Shown: one piece after another, positions 1 through 8,404 of the stretch
Layout of the letters: each line of letters begins with the position of its first letter
Position numbering within the stretch: the stretch's first letter is position 1
Assembly: GCF_000741645.1 (NCBI RefSeq)
Contig: NZ_JGZD01000008.1
Location: 172,970-236,969 of the forward strand
Length of the DNA stretch: 64,000 bases
Direction: 5' to 3'
Source: Bifidobacterium minimum
Lineage (GTDB): Bacteria; Actinomycetota; Actinomycetes; Actinomycetales; Bifidobacteriaceae
Program-made: the position numbers and the translations under genes
Notes under the pieces: generated by a model
What the model was told of the DNA's origin: nothing
The model's database searches: none
The model's input: the letters and a program-made list of their open reading frames with translations, nothing else

Positions 1-786
1 GAGGATCGGAAGATACGTGAGCACCGAAAGGCGGTGTCTCCGGGATCCGGACGCGGCTGATCCCTCGGTCGCATCCGAATCGGCGTCCGTTGTCGCCTGC
101 ATCGACAGGGGCTGTCGGGCCGTTTTCCCGGTCGTCGGCGCGGGCGTGTCCAGTCCACGTTCCGACCGCGCCACGGAGAGGTTCGCGGATAGCTCCTTCT
201 CGGGGTCGGGCGTGACCCATAGAAGGATGAGAACTCCCAGACATGCCGTCACATGGATCCAATAGACGTCGTCCGATCCGCTCAGGGCGATGACCGGAGC
301 GGCGATGAACGGACCTATGAACGCACCCACGCGCGTTGTTCCGCCTAGCAGCGACATCGCGCGGGCGCGGTACCACCAGGGCGTCCATGTGGTGAGGAAC
401 GAGTGGCGTGCGAGGTTGAACGTCGCGGAGGCGATGCCGATCATCAGGACGCCGATGGAAAGGACGATGAGGTTGGTCGCCATGCGGCAGGCGATGGCCG
501 AGATGATCGCGATGACTGCCGCCAGACGCATCGCGAAGGTCTCTCCCCATCGGGCGACCGCGTAGCCGCTGGGCATGTCGCCGATGACCACGCCGATCAT
601 CAGGAGTCCCGATATCAGGCCGGCCCCCGCCAGTCCCGCACCTAAAGCCTTGGCGGTCAGCGGCACGACCGGGATCAGGGCTCCCTCGCCGGTGGCGAAA
701 AGGATGGCCGGCATGTATATCGGTACGAACAGGTGCCGAAGGAATCCCATCTGATCCGAACCGCCCTGCCCGTCATCGCGTGTCAT
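1..786 (-). CDS. MFS transporter, N-terminal part (cut by window edge)
   Basis: The reverse strand is open for 262 codons from an ATG at 786 to the first base of the window, so the C-terminal part lies outside. The protein shows about six hydrophobic segments with glycine-rich turns (for example GLISGLLMIGVVIGD and GGTTRVGAFIGPF), then a hydrophilic linker of roughly 45 residues, then the start of another segment. This is the usual shape of the first half of a 12-helix major facilitator transporter plus the central loop. An RBS-like GGAGGG lies nine bases before the start. Substrate cannot be told; drug or sugar efflux are both possible. It is probably a single gene, since the next gene on this strand is a remnant. 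Confidence 0.8.
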   Translation of the reverse strand, partial: MTRDDGQGGSDQMGFLRHLFVPIYMPAILFATGEGALIPVVPLTAKALGAGLAGAGLISGLLMIGVVIGDMPSGYAVARWGETFAMRLAAVIAIISAIACRMATNLIVLSIGVLMIGIASATFNLARHSFLTTWTPWWYRARAMSLLGGTTRVGAFIGPFIAAPVIALSGSDDVYWIHVTACLGVLILLWVTPDPEKELSANLSVARSERGLDTPAPTTGKTARQPLSMQATTDADSDATEGSAASGSRRHRLSVLTYLPIL

Positions 787-924
787 TCGCGTGAACCCTC
801 CGTCGTCCCGTTGTGGTGTTGGTGCCCCGTTGTTTCGTCGTCCCGCTGTACTCGTGTGTCACTGTTGCCGATGGTCCGCAAGTAGGGCCATGCTTCGGGA
901 CCGTCATCCGGCGAGGTCGTTCCT

Positions 925-987
925 CTCACCGTGATGATACGACCGTCTCACCGTGATGATACGACCGTCTCACCGTGATGATACGAC
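925..987. repeat. 22-bp tandem repeat, nearly three copies
   Basis: A 22-base unit containing CACCGTGATGATACGAC is repeated at 925-946, 947-968 and 969-987 (the last copy lacks its final three bases), with no mismatches between copies. It lies in the gap between the MFS gene and the glycosyltransferase remnant. Perfect identity suggests recent slippage or duplication. Confidence 0.9.
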
Positions 988-1015
988 TCCGTGGACGGAG
1001 TCGCACTGACATGCT

Positions 1016-1645
1016 CTAGCTGTGGGCCGTCGTGGTCGTCGTGGTCGGCGTCGTTTCCGGCGCTGGTATTTCGGTCGGCGTCGCCGTGGACGGGAGAGTG
1101 CCGGGCCTCGTCGTCAAGGGCGTCATCGAACGTGTCGACAGTCGCACCGCGGTGGCCATGCCGCCATCGCCACAGGAGGGATGACGCAGAAAATCGTTGC
1201 TGGGGTTGTGCTCTCCGCGCATCAGCGTCTCCCATAATGTCAGACGGGATAGGGAGATGGCTTCGATTCCGGTCAACGCGGCCTCAAGATGCTCGACGTA
1301 CAGATCATGATGGCGTCCGATGATGTGGCGCATAAGGTCGATTCTGTGGGACATGCTGGTGATGTTGCTTGACGTCGTCGCGGTCCGATAGATGATGAGC
1401 TCCTCCGGAGCGATGGCGATATGTGCGTCGACGCGTGTGGAGAGGAGAGAGAGGAAGAAGTCCCAGTCCTCGAAACCCGAGCGCATCGCCTCGTCGTACC
1501 CTCCGGAGTCGGCGAAGGATCTCACACGGACAAGGCATGTGGCCGGACAGCAGTTATGCGACAGGAAATCCAGCGGTGCCCGGGAAGCATCGTCTTCAAC
1601 CACTGTTCGCACCTCTCCCAGCGCTTCGGGTCCTCGCTCGTCACA
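1016..1645 (-). pseudogene. Family 2 glycosyltransferase remnant, N-terminal catalytic part missing
   Basis: The frame reads NCCPATCLVRVRSF then GGYDEAMRSGFEDWDFFLSL, which matches the second half of GT-A fold family 2 glycosyltransferases (the GGYDE..EDWDF block that precedes the acceptor helix). The first half, with the nucleotide-sugar binding DxD region, is absent: the frame is closed by a TGA at 1646-1648 and the other frames upstream do not supply it. The C-terminal end degenerates into Thr/Pro-rich sequence. There is no convincing RBS; ATG/GTG codons near 1612 are possible starts for a short product. Most likely a decayed cell-envelope or exopolysaccharide gene. Confidence 0.6.
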
Positions 1646-1914
1646 TCATCCTTAATGGTCGGGTCGCCACGTTGCCGGATCGCTGACGTGGAGCGCTTCC
1701 CCGTCGCGTTGGACAGACCGGGACTGCTCCGAGTGTAGACGCTGATATGCATGGCATGAGCCATCCGCCACCATGTTCAACTCGTGAGACATTCAATGAT
1801 CGCGTACGATCCGGCAATATCATCGAAACAATACCTTTATAGGGTAGCGGCTTCGGGGCCACTGGGAGAGCGGCCTCCGAGTTCTCATCGAGATAAGAGA
1901 TAAGGGAGAGGTCA
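1646..1914. promoter_or_regulatory. Upstream region of first peptide ABC operon
   Basis: No gene is seen in this gap. It holds an inverted repeat, GATCG-CGTA-CGATC, at 1798-1811, a TATAGG at 1838-1843 that could be a -10 box (no good -35 partner), and a purine-rich RBS, GGGAGAGG, at 1903-1910 just before the TTG start of the binding protein. The inverted repeat is a candidate operator. Confidence 0.35.
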
Positions 1915-3543
1915 TTGGGATATAAGAGAATCACCGCTGCGATGGCGGCTGTTGCTGCGGTAGCGTCACTTGCCGCATGCGGAGGGGTCAAGGCGGGGAC
2001 CACCCAGGATGGGTCGAACGCGATAACCATCGGAACGACCGACAAGATCGTGAGTCTCGATCCCGCCGGATCGTACGACAACGGCTCCTACGCCGTGCAG
2101 ATTCAGGTGTTCCCGTTTCTGTATGCGCAGAACTACAAAACTTCGGTGCTCAGCCCCGATATCGCCGTCGATGACGGATCGTGGAGCTCAGATGGCACCG
2201 AGTTCACCGTCAAGCTGAAGGACGGCTTGACTTTCGCCAATGGGGACACCTTGGATTCCAAGGACGTCAAGTTCTCCTTTGACCGCGTCAAGAAGATCAA
2301 CGATCCCAACGGCCCGTCGTCGCTTCTAGCCAACATCGAGTCCATCTCGACGCCGGATGCCTCCACTGTCGTCTTCAAGGACTCCGTGCCCTACGATGTC
2401 ACTCTCAAGCAGGTCCTTTCCAGTCCCGCTGGACCAATCGTGGATGACGAGGTGTTCTCGGCCAGCAAGCTCACCAGCGCCGACACCATCGTGAAGAAGA
2501 ACGCCTTTGCCGGCCCGTACAAGCTCACCTCCTTCAAACTCAACGAGGCGTTGTCATATGCCAAGAACACCAGCTATAAGGGGCTGACGCCGGCGAAGAA
2601 CTCCGAGGTTCAGGTACAGTACTTTGCGGATTCCTCCAATCTCAAGATGGCCGTTCAGGAGGGGCAGATCGACATCGCCTACCGTTCATTGACTCCCACT
2701 GACATCTCCGACCTGTCGAAGAACTCCAAGGTCACGGTCGTCAAAGGGCCTGGCGGCGAGGAACGTCTGCTCGTCTTCAATATGAAGATCCAGCCGTTCG
2801 GCGAATCCCAAGCCGACGCGGACGCAGGAAAGGCCAAGGCTGTCCGGCAGGCGGTCGCCAACCTTCTTGATCGCGAGGAGCTGGCCGAGAAGGTCTATAA
2901 GGGGACTTATACCCCTATGTACTCCTATATTCCCGATGGTTTGATGGGGCACAAGGACACCCTCAAGACCGCATACGGCGACGGTGAGGGCGGACCCAGT
3001 CTGGACAAAGCCAAGAAGGTTCTTGAAGACGCCGGTGTGACGACGCCGGTCACGCTGAACATCCAGTACAATGCGGACCATTATGGAGCATCCTCCGCTG
3101 ACGAATACGCAGCCATCAAGTCCCAGCTGGAGCAGGGAGGTCTATTCTCGGTCAAGATCCAGCAGACTGAATGGACGCAGTACAGCAAGGAACGTGTCGT
3201 AACGGACGACTCGGATGGATCCTATCCGCTGTACCAGCTTGGCTGGTTCCCCGATTATTCGGATCCCGACAACTACCTCTCCCCGTTCTTCCGCGACGGC
3301 AACTTCGTCAACAACGGATACCACAACTCCGAGGTCAACGACCTGATCGTCAAACAGGCGGGGGAGAAGGACGAGAGCTCCCGCAAGGCCATTCTCGAGA
3401 AGATCCAGGAGCTTGAGAGCCAGGATCTATCGACCATCCCCCTTCTTCAGGGATCCCAGCTGGCTGTTACCGGAAAGAACATCAAGGGTGTGGTTCTTGA
3501 TGCGTCCTTCCGCTTCCGCTACGCCTCGGTGACCAAATCCTGA
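1915..3543 (+). CDS. Peptide ABC transporter substrate-binding lipoprotein (family 5), system 1
   Basis: The 542-residue protein begins with a signal peptide ending in a lipobox, LAACGG, whose cysteine is near residue 22, so it should be lipid-anchored outside the membrane. The body is SBP family 5 (OppA/DppA type): LDPAGSYDNGSYAVQIQVFPFL near the start, then the central region with LKDGLTFANGDTLDSKDVKFSFDRV and, near the end, the W-F-P-D-Y-S-D-P-D-N-Y segment. It captures peptides for the permeases and ATPase that follow. The start chosen is TTG at 1915 because GGGAGAGG lies four bases before it and the signal peptide begins there. A hairpin after the gene may stop part of the transcript, giving more binding protein than permease. 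Peptide versus nickel or other ligand cannot be decided. Confidence 0.88.
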   Translation: MGYKRITAAMAAVAAVASLAACGGVKAGTTQDGSNAITIGTTDKIVSLDPAGSYDNGSYAVQIQVFPFLYAQNYKTSVLSPDIAVDDGSWSSDGTEFTVKLKDGLTFANGDTLDSKDVKFSFDRVKKINDPNGPSSLLANIESISTPDASTVVFKDSVPYDVTLKQVLSSPAGPIVDDEVFSASKLTSADTIVKKNAFAGPYKLTSFKLNEALSYAKNTSYKGLTPAKNSEVQVQYFADSSNLKMAVQEGQIDIAYRSLTPTDISDLSKNSKVTVVKGPGGEERLLVFNMKIQPFGESQADADAGKAKAVRQAVANLLDREELAEKVYKGTYTPMYSYIPDGLMGHKDTLKTAYGDGEGGPSLDKAKKVLEDAGVTTPVTLNIQYNADHYGASSADEYAAIKSQLEQGGLFSVKIQQTEWTQYSKERVVTDDSDGSYPLYQLGWFPDYSDPDNYLSPFFRDGNFVNNGYHNSEVNDLIVKQAGEKDESSRKAILEKIQELESQDLSTIPLLQGSQLAVTGKNIKGVVLDASFRFRYASVTKS

Positions 3544-3577
3544 CATAGGATTCATGCCGGTTGCGCCAGGGCTCAAG

Positions 3578-3618
3578 GCCGATGGAGACGCTTCCTCCAC
3601 GGGAGCGTCCTCATCGGC
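3578..3618 (+). terminator. Hairpin between binding protein and permease genes (attenuator-like)
   Basis: The arms GCCGATG-GA-GACGCT and AGCGTC-CT-CATCGGC pair over 13 bases with one internal mismatch, around an 11-base loop. No U-run follows. It sits 34 bases after the binding-protein stop and 74 before the permease start, so it probably stabilises the upstream message or partly terminates transcription. Confidence 0.55.
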
Positions 3619-3692
3619 TGTCGTCATGTCGGTGACCCCGCGACCGGCGAGGACGGCATGGGTATGAAGGACATCATCAAGGAGGATTCTCA

Positions 3693-4816
3693 GTGACATC
3701 GCACGCAACCGCCCGACCCGACACGGAAGCAGGGGGGGCACCCAAGACGGGGGCCGTGGATTCGGTCCGGGGAAAACCGCGGAGAAACAGAATTTCCGGT
3801 GGGTTCTTCCGATTCGTCATCACACGTTTCCTTCTGATCATCCCGACCGTGTTCATACTCGTCACCATCGTGTTCTTTGTAATGCGCGCCACTGGCGATC
3901 CCATTTCTGCCGCGATGGGAGGCCGTCTCACGCCGCAGGAGCTTCAGAGAAGGGTGCACGCGGCCGGATACGATAGACCGTTGATCGTGCAGTATATCGA
4001 TTATCTGGGCGACCTCCTTCATGGTGATCTGGGAACGACGCTGACCGACAACCAGCCTGTTGCCTCGATTCTTGTGCGATATGGAGCGGCGACCCTTGAA
4101 CTGACGCTTCTGTCGCTGGTTATCGCCCTGCTCGTGGGAATAGGTCTGGGCCGTCTGGCGGCCCGGAGGCGTGACAGCCTGTCCGATGCCTCCATCAGGG
4201 TCTTCGCGATTCTGTGCTATGCGACCCCGGTGTTCTTCCTTGGCTGATGCTCAAACTGATCTTCTCGGTGTGGCTGGGAATTCTCCCCAGCTCGGGCAGA
4301 TCCTCGCTGTCTTCGGAGATGCAGTTTTCGCGTCTCGTGTCTCCGACGGGCCTGTACATCATCGATGCCCTTCAACTCGGCAATATGTCGGTTCTCGCGG
4401 ATGTTCTTGGCCATGCCATCCTTCCGGCGCTCAGTCTGGGTCTTCTGACCGCAGGCGTGTTCATCCGGCTGGTCCGCACGAACGTCATCTCGACGTACAC
4501 CTCGGGATACGTCGAGGCAGCGCGCTCTCGTGGGGTTTCCGAAGGACGCCTGCTGTCGAAGCACGCGTGGCGGCCCGCGCTCATACCCATCATCACCGTG
4601 ATGGGCATGCAGATCGCTATGATGCTCGCCGGAGCGGTTCTTACCGAGACCACCTTCGAATGGAAGGGACTGGGATTCATGCTGTCCAACTATCTCAAGG
4701 CCCGGGATTTCGTCGCGGTCCAGGGGATTGTGATTCTCATCGCCGTGATAGTCTCCATCGTCAATTTCATCGTGGACGTCATCAGCGCCCTCATCGACCC
4801 GAGAGTGAGGTACTGA
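3693..4816 (+). pseudogene. Peptide ABC transporter permease DppB/OppB-type, single-base frameshift
   Basis: Two overlapping frames together make one complete DppB-like permease. The first (GTG at 3693, RBS AAGGAGG) runs to a TGA at 4245-4247 and ends ILCYATPVFFLG; the second continues LMLKLIFSVWLGILP and ends at 4816 with SALIDPRVRY, the normal end of this family. The EAARSRGVSEGRLLSKHAWRPA loop, which contacts the ATPase, is intact in the second frame. One C missing after GGC at 4242-4244 accounts for the break; restoring it gives FFLGLMLKL and about 374 residues. No slippery heptamer or downstream structure supports programmed frameshifting. The neighbours are intact, so an assembly error at a short C run is at least as likely as a real mutation. 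If real, importer 1 has no working first permease. Confidence 0.85.
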
Positions 4817-4818
4817 CA

Positions 4819-5967
4819 GTGCCGTCCACGAACACTGAAACCACTGCAACGGTCGGTGAAAGGGTCGAGGCTCTTTCGGCACCGCGCGAATCCCCGTTCC
4901 TTTCACGTATCCCCTTCGTCAAGCAGCTTCGCATGGCCGTGGGATGGCAGAAGGCGATGCTTGTCGTCGGGCTTGTCATCACGGCGTTCTTCCTTGTTGT
5001 GGCCATCGCCGCGCCACTGATCGCACCGTATGGATATGCGCAGATCAAAAGCGCTGACGGAAAAGCATTCCCCACGCAGTCGTCGCCCGGTCCAGGTCAT
5101 CTGTGGGGGACTACCGTCGGCGGATTCGATGTTTTCAGTCGGACGGTCTGGGGCGCCCGAACGGCGGTCATCGCCATCATCATCGCGGTTCTGCTGTCCA
5201 TTTTCGTCGGTGTGTTTCTTGGTCTGGTGTCGGGGTACTTCGGTGGGTGGATCGATCGCGTACTGGTCGTCATAGCCGACGCCGTCTATTCCTTCCCCTC
5301 CCTTCTCCTCGCCATCCTCATGGCCATCATGATCTCCGGAGGACAGTCGAGCCTCTGGGGAGGAATCCTCGCCTCCGGCATCTCCATCACCGTGGTCTAT
5401 ATACCGCAGTACTTCCGTGTGATTCGGTCGGAGGTCGTGCGGATCAAGGAGTCCGCATACATCGAATCCGCCAAGGTCGTCGGCGCCTCCACATGGAGGA
5501 TCATGACCAAGCACCTTCTGCGCAATTCGACGCGCACGCTGCCCGTCATCCTCACGCTCAACTCATCTGAGGCCATACTCACCCTGGCGGGTCTGGGATT
5601 TCTGGGATTTGGAATCGAGCCGACCGCTGCGGCGGAGTGGGGGTATGACCTTAACCGTTCGGTGGCCGATGTGACGGCCGGAATCTGGTGGACGGCCGTG
5701 GCGCCAGGCATCGCGATAGTGCTTATCGTTCTGGGAATCACCCTGGTAGGGGAGTCCCTCAATGATCTTGCCGATCCGCGTCTTCGTGCACGCAAGTCCG
5801 CCGGTGAGGTCGTCGGATCCATCGAGGACACTTCCGTCGAGTCCACGACGGGTGTGACGGTGATGGACCCCGAATCCGTTCCATCGCTGGAATCGGTGAA
5901 GGAGGAGCCGACGGGTTCCACAGTCAAGGGCAAGGGCAAGGGGAGCGAGGTGTCGGATCATGAGTGA
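4819..5967 (+). CDS. Peptide ABC transporter permease DppC/OppC-type, system 1
   Basis: A 382-residue inner-membrane permease starting at GTG 4819, two bases after the previous stop; the same open frame extends further upstream but that part overlaps the preceding permease in another frame. The sequence shows an N-terminal helix after QKAMLVVGLVITAFFLV, the DppC signature DVFSRTVWGARTAVIAI and the ATPase-contact (EAA) loop ESAYIESAKVVGASTWRIMTKH, followed by LAGLGFLGFGIEP. It forms the channel with the frameshifted DppB-like partner. A charged C-terminal tail of about 60 residues beyond LNDLADPRLRARKS is unusual for the family and rich in Ser, Glu and Val. Its last bases overlap the ATPase gene by eight. 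Confidence 0.9.
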   Translation: MPSTNTETTATVGERVEALSAPRESPFLSRIPFVKQLRMAVGWQKAMLVVGLVITAFFLVVAIAAPLIAPYGYAQIKSADGKAFPTQSSPGPGHLWGTTVGGFDVFSRTVWGARTAVIAIIIAVLLSIFVGVFLGLVSGYFGGWIDRVLVVIADAVYSFPSLLLAILMAIMISGGQSSLWGGILASGISITVVYIPQYFRVIRSEVVRIKESAYIESAKVVGASTWRIMTKHLLRNSTRTLPVILTLNSSEAILTLAGLGFLGFGIEPTAAAEWGYDLNRSVADVTAGIWWTAVAPGIAIVLIVLGITLVGESLNDLADPRLRARKSAGEVVGSIEDTSVESTTGVTVMDPESVPSLESVKEEPTGSTVKGKGKGSEVSDHE

Positions 5968-7711
5968 CGAACGGCAATCCGGAAGATCAGAGTCCGCGGA
6001 TTCATCCCGAACCCTTCCCCATGACGAACTCGCCAGCATCACGGGGCTCAGTGTTTCGTTCATGACGGACGCCGGATCGATCAGGGCGATCGACGGGGTG
6101 AGCTTCACCATTCCGCGACGGTCTGTTGTGGGCGTCGTCGGGGAATCCGGATCCGGAAAATCAGTGACCGCGAGATCCATTATCAAACTTCTACCTGAGA
6201 CGGCCACGACTTCGGGAGCAATCTATCTGTCGGGCCGGAGCGACGATCAAGGAATCGATGTCCTCTCCCTCAGTGGTGATGCGCTGCGCAGAATGCGTGG
6301 CGACAGGGCCGCAATGGTTTTTCAGGAGCCTAACTCCGTCCTCAACCCCGTGTATACGATAGGCTGGCAGATCGAGGAGGGACTACGTGCTCATGGTCTG
6401 ACGAATCGTCATGAGCTAAGGAAGAAGTCGATCGAGATCCTACGCAAAGTCGGTATCCCCGATCCCGCGACCCGCGTGGACTACTATCCCCACCAATTCT
6501 CCGGAGGACAGAAGCAGCGTATAGTCATCGCGATGGCTCTTGTGCTCAACCCGGGTCTTATCCTCGCTGATGAGCCCACCACCGCTTTGGACGTGACGGT
6601 GCAGGCGGAGATTCTCGATCTGTTGCGTCTTGCCCGTGACGAGTTCGGGGCGAGTGTTCTCATCATCACCCATAACATGGGTGTGATCGCCGATATCGCC
6701 GATCAGGTGGTGGTGATGTATCGTGGTCGTGTCGTCGAGCAGGGGGACGTGGATCAGATATTCTATGCTCCTCAACATGAGTACACCCGTCGTCTTCTGG
6801 CTGCGGTTCCCCGTATCGGTCAGAAGATCGTGGTGACGAATCCTGATGGAACACCGATGACGAAGACAGACGACTGGCATGATCAGCCGGTCGCTGTGGA
6901 GGCGAAGGGTCTGACGATCACCTATCCGGGACGTCTGTTGCAACCGGATTTCGTGGCGGTTGACGGCATCGATTTCACTATCCGTCATGGCGAGGTATTG
7001 GGCTTGGTAGGGGAATCCGGTTCGGGCAAATCCACCACGGGGCGTGCCATCGCCGGGCTCCAACGAGTCAGCGGTGGTTCGCTCACGGTTCTCGGAACTG
7101 AGATGAACGGGGTGAAGGAACATGACTTCCGCCCTATCCGCACGCAAATCGGCTTCGTCTTCCAAGATCCGGGAAGCTCCTTCGACCCGTTGATGACGAT
7201 CGAACAGAATGTCGCCGAGCCGTTAATCGTTCATCATGAGTACCCCACGGTCCAGGCCGCCCGTGACTATGTCGCACAACTTCTGGAGATGGTCCAACTT
7301 CCTCGCGCCTATATGGACCGTTTCCCTCATGAGCTGTCGGGCGGCCAACGCCAGCGTGCGTCGCTGGCCAGGGCTCTGGCGCTCAAACCTTCGCTGCTTA
7401 TCGCGGACGAACCCACATCGGCATTGGATGTGTCCGTCCAGGCCAAGGTTCTGGAACTCTTCACCCGCCTCCAGTCCGAGATCGGTTTCGCGTGCCTGTT
7501 CATCACCCATGACCTTGCGGTGGTCGATATGTTGGCGGACAGAATCATGGTCATGCACAAGGGCCGCATCGTTGAGCATGGTGACGCGTCCGAGGTGATA
7601 AGTCACCCCTCGGACCCCTATACGAAGAAACTGCTGGCGTCCCTGCCGCTTCCCGATCCACGGGAGCAGCAGATACATCGGGAGAAGCTGCACGCGCTAC
7701 TTCGTTCCTGA
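5960..7711 (+). CDS. Peptide ABC transporter ATPase, two fused nucleotide-binding domains (DppD-DppF), system 1
   Basis: At 583 residues it holds two ABC ATPase domains in one chain. Each has a GESGSGKS Walker A, and the signatures are FSGGQKQR in the first domain and LSGGQRQR in the second, with ADEPTTALD and ADEPTSALD Walker B regions and ITHNMGV / ITHDLAVV switch histidines. Each half ends with the oligopeptide-transporter type C-terminal region (HEYTRRLLAAVPR; SDPYTKKLLASLP). It energises the DppB/DppC-like channel encoded just upstream; the ATG overlaps the DppC-like gene by eight bases, and GGGAGCGAGG precedes it. It is the last gene of the operon; a long hairpin follows at 7809-7852. 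Confidence 0.92.
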   Translation: MSDERQSGRSESADSSRTLPHDELASITGLSVSFMTDAGSIRAIDGVSFTIPRRSVVGVVGESGSGKSVTARSIIKLLPETATTSGAIYLSGRSDDQGIDVLSLSGDALRRMRGDRAAMVFQEPNSVLNPVYTIGWQIEEGLRAHGLTNRHELRKKSIEILRKVGIPDPATRVDYYPHQFSGGQKQRIVIAMALVLNPGLILADEPTTALDVTVQAEILDLLRLARDEFGASVLIITHNMGVIADIADQVVVMYRGRVVEQGDVDQIFYAPQHEYTRRLLAAVPRIGQKIVVTNPDGTPMTKTDDWHDQPVAVEAKGLTITYPGRLLQPDFVAVDGIDFTIRHGEVLGLVGESGSGKSTTGRAIAGLQRVSGGSLTVLGTEMNGVKEHDFRPIRTQIGFVFQDPGSSFDPLMTIEQNVAEPLIVHHEYPTVQAARDYVAQLLEMVQLPRAYMDRFPHELSGGQRQRASLARALALKPSLLIADEPTSALDVSVQAKVLELFTRLQSEIGFACLFITHDLAVVDMLADRIMVMHKGRIVEHGDASEVISHPSDPYTKKLLASLPLPDPREQQIHREKLHALLRS

Positions 7712-7808
7712 TCGGTGGTAATCGCTCCAGATCGTCGCGGCATCGGGCATGATCCATATGATCATCGCCTATAGGCATTGCATCAACCTATGGTCATTGT
7801 CATCAGGC

Positions 7809-7852
7809 GTGGTTGGGGGGATATCGGCTCGTGCCGGAATCCCCCCAACCAC
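7809..7852. terminator. Bidirectional terminator hairpin between convergent genes
   Basis: A perfect 14-base inverted repeat, GTGGTTGGGGGGAT and its complement, with a 16-base centre that itself contains a small CGGC/GCCG stem. It lies between the ATPase gene (plus) and the Nudix gene (minus), so it can stop transcription from both sides. There is no long U-run. Confidence 0.8.
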
Positions 7853-7870
7853 CATCATTTCCGGAGTGAA

Positions 7871-8404
7871 CTATTCGGATGGGGACTTGAAATCGGCGCT
7901 GACGGTGAACAGGGCCCGTGCATCGCCCGAATCCCTGTTGCGTTTGAAGCGTCGGACGTCCTCCATCCTCGCCACGGTGCTGCGGGCGAGGGGATCGGGA
8001 AGGGAGTCGGGGGCGAACCATCCCACCTCGAGGCTTTCGTCGTCGCCGACCCGTGCCGCATGGCTGCCGCCTGGAGCCGCATGGCAGTGGAATGTCAGAT
8101 CCATGTACTGGGTGATATCCCCGTTGGGATACACGATGCGGTCGGTGGCCGAGGACACCGACGCCAACGCCTCCACGACGGCGTCGACCCCGGTCTCCTC
8201 GTGGACCTCGCGGATCACGGTGTCGGCGGGCGCCTCCCCGGGCTCGACGATTCCGGACACCAACGCCCACTGGCCGGTGTCCGATCGTCTTCCCAGAAGG
8301 ACACGGCCGTCGTCGTCCTCCACGTAGGCGGTGACGCCGGTGAGCCAGAGAGGTCGATGCCCTATGAACCGGCGAAGCTCCGTGATGAAGGTCGGCGTTG
8401 TCAT
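7871..8404 (-). CDS. Nudix hydrolase
   Basis: A 177-residue protein with a complete Nudix box, GIVEPGEAPADTVIREVHEE-TGV, fitting GX5EX7REUXEEXGU, so it should hydrolyse a nucleoside diphosphate linked to another group using Mg2+. The TGQWALVSG segment before the box and the tail with LEVGWFAPDSLP are typical of the broad MutT/NUDIX family. The ATG at 8404 overlaps the pepP-like stop as ATGA, which argues for this start rather than an upstream in-frame ATG at 8479 and for translational coupling. The true substrate (oxidised nucleotide, NADH, nucleotide sugar) is not evident. Confidence 0.85.
   Translation of the reverse strand: MTTPTFITELRRFIGHRPLWLTGVTAYVEDDDGRVLLGRRSDTGQWALVSGIVEPGEAPADTVIREVHEETGVDAVVEALASVSSATDRIVYPNGDITQYMDLTFHCHAAPGGSHAARVGDDESLEVGWFAPDSLPDPLARSTVARMEDVRRFKRNRDSGDARALFTVSADFKSPSE

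Noticed and set aside
925..987. CRISPR array
   Set aside because: The copies are directly adjacent without spacers; it is a simple tandem repeat, and no cas gene is in the window.
991..1323. Plus-strand frames opposite the glycosyltransferase remnant
   Set aside because: Ser/Arg-rich translations with no domain; the minus strand shows the recognisable GT2 block.
4235..4260. Programmed ribosomal frameshift in the DppB-like gene
   Set aside because: No slippery heptamer and no downstream hairpin or pseudoknot at the switch; the family is not known for it.
4171..4818. Upstream extension of the first DppC-like frame
   Set aside because: It would overlap the DppB-like permease by more than 600 bases; the GTG at 4819 right after the permease stop is the natural start.
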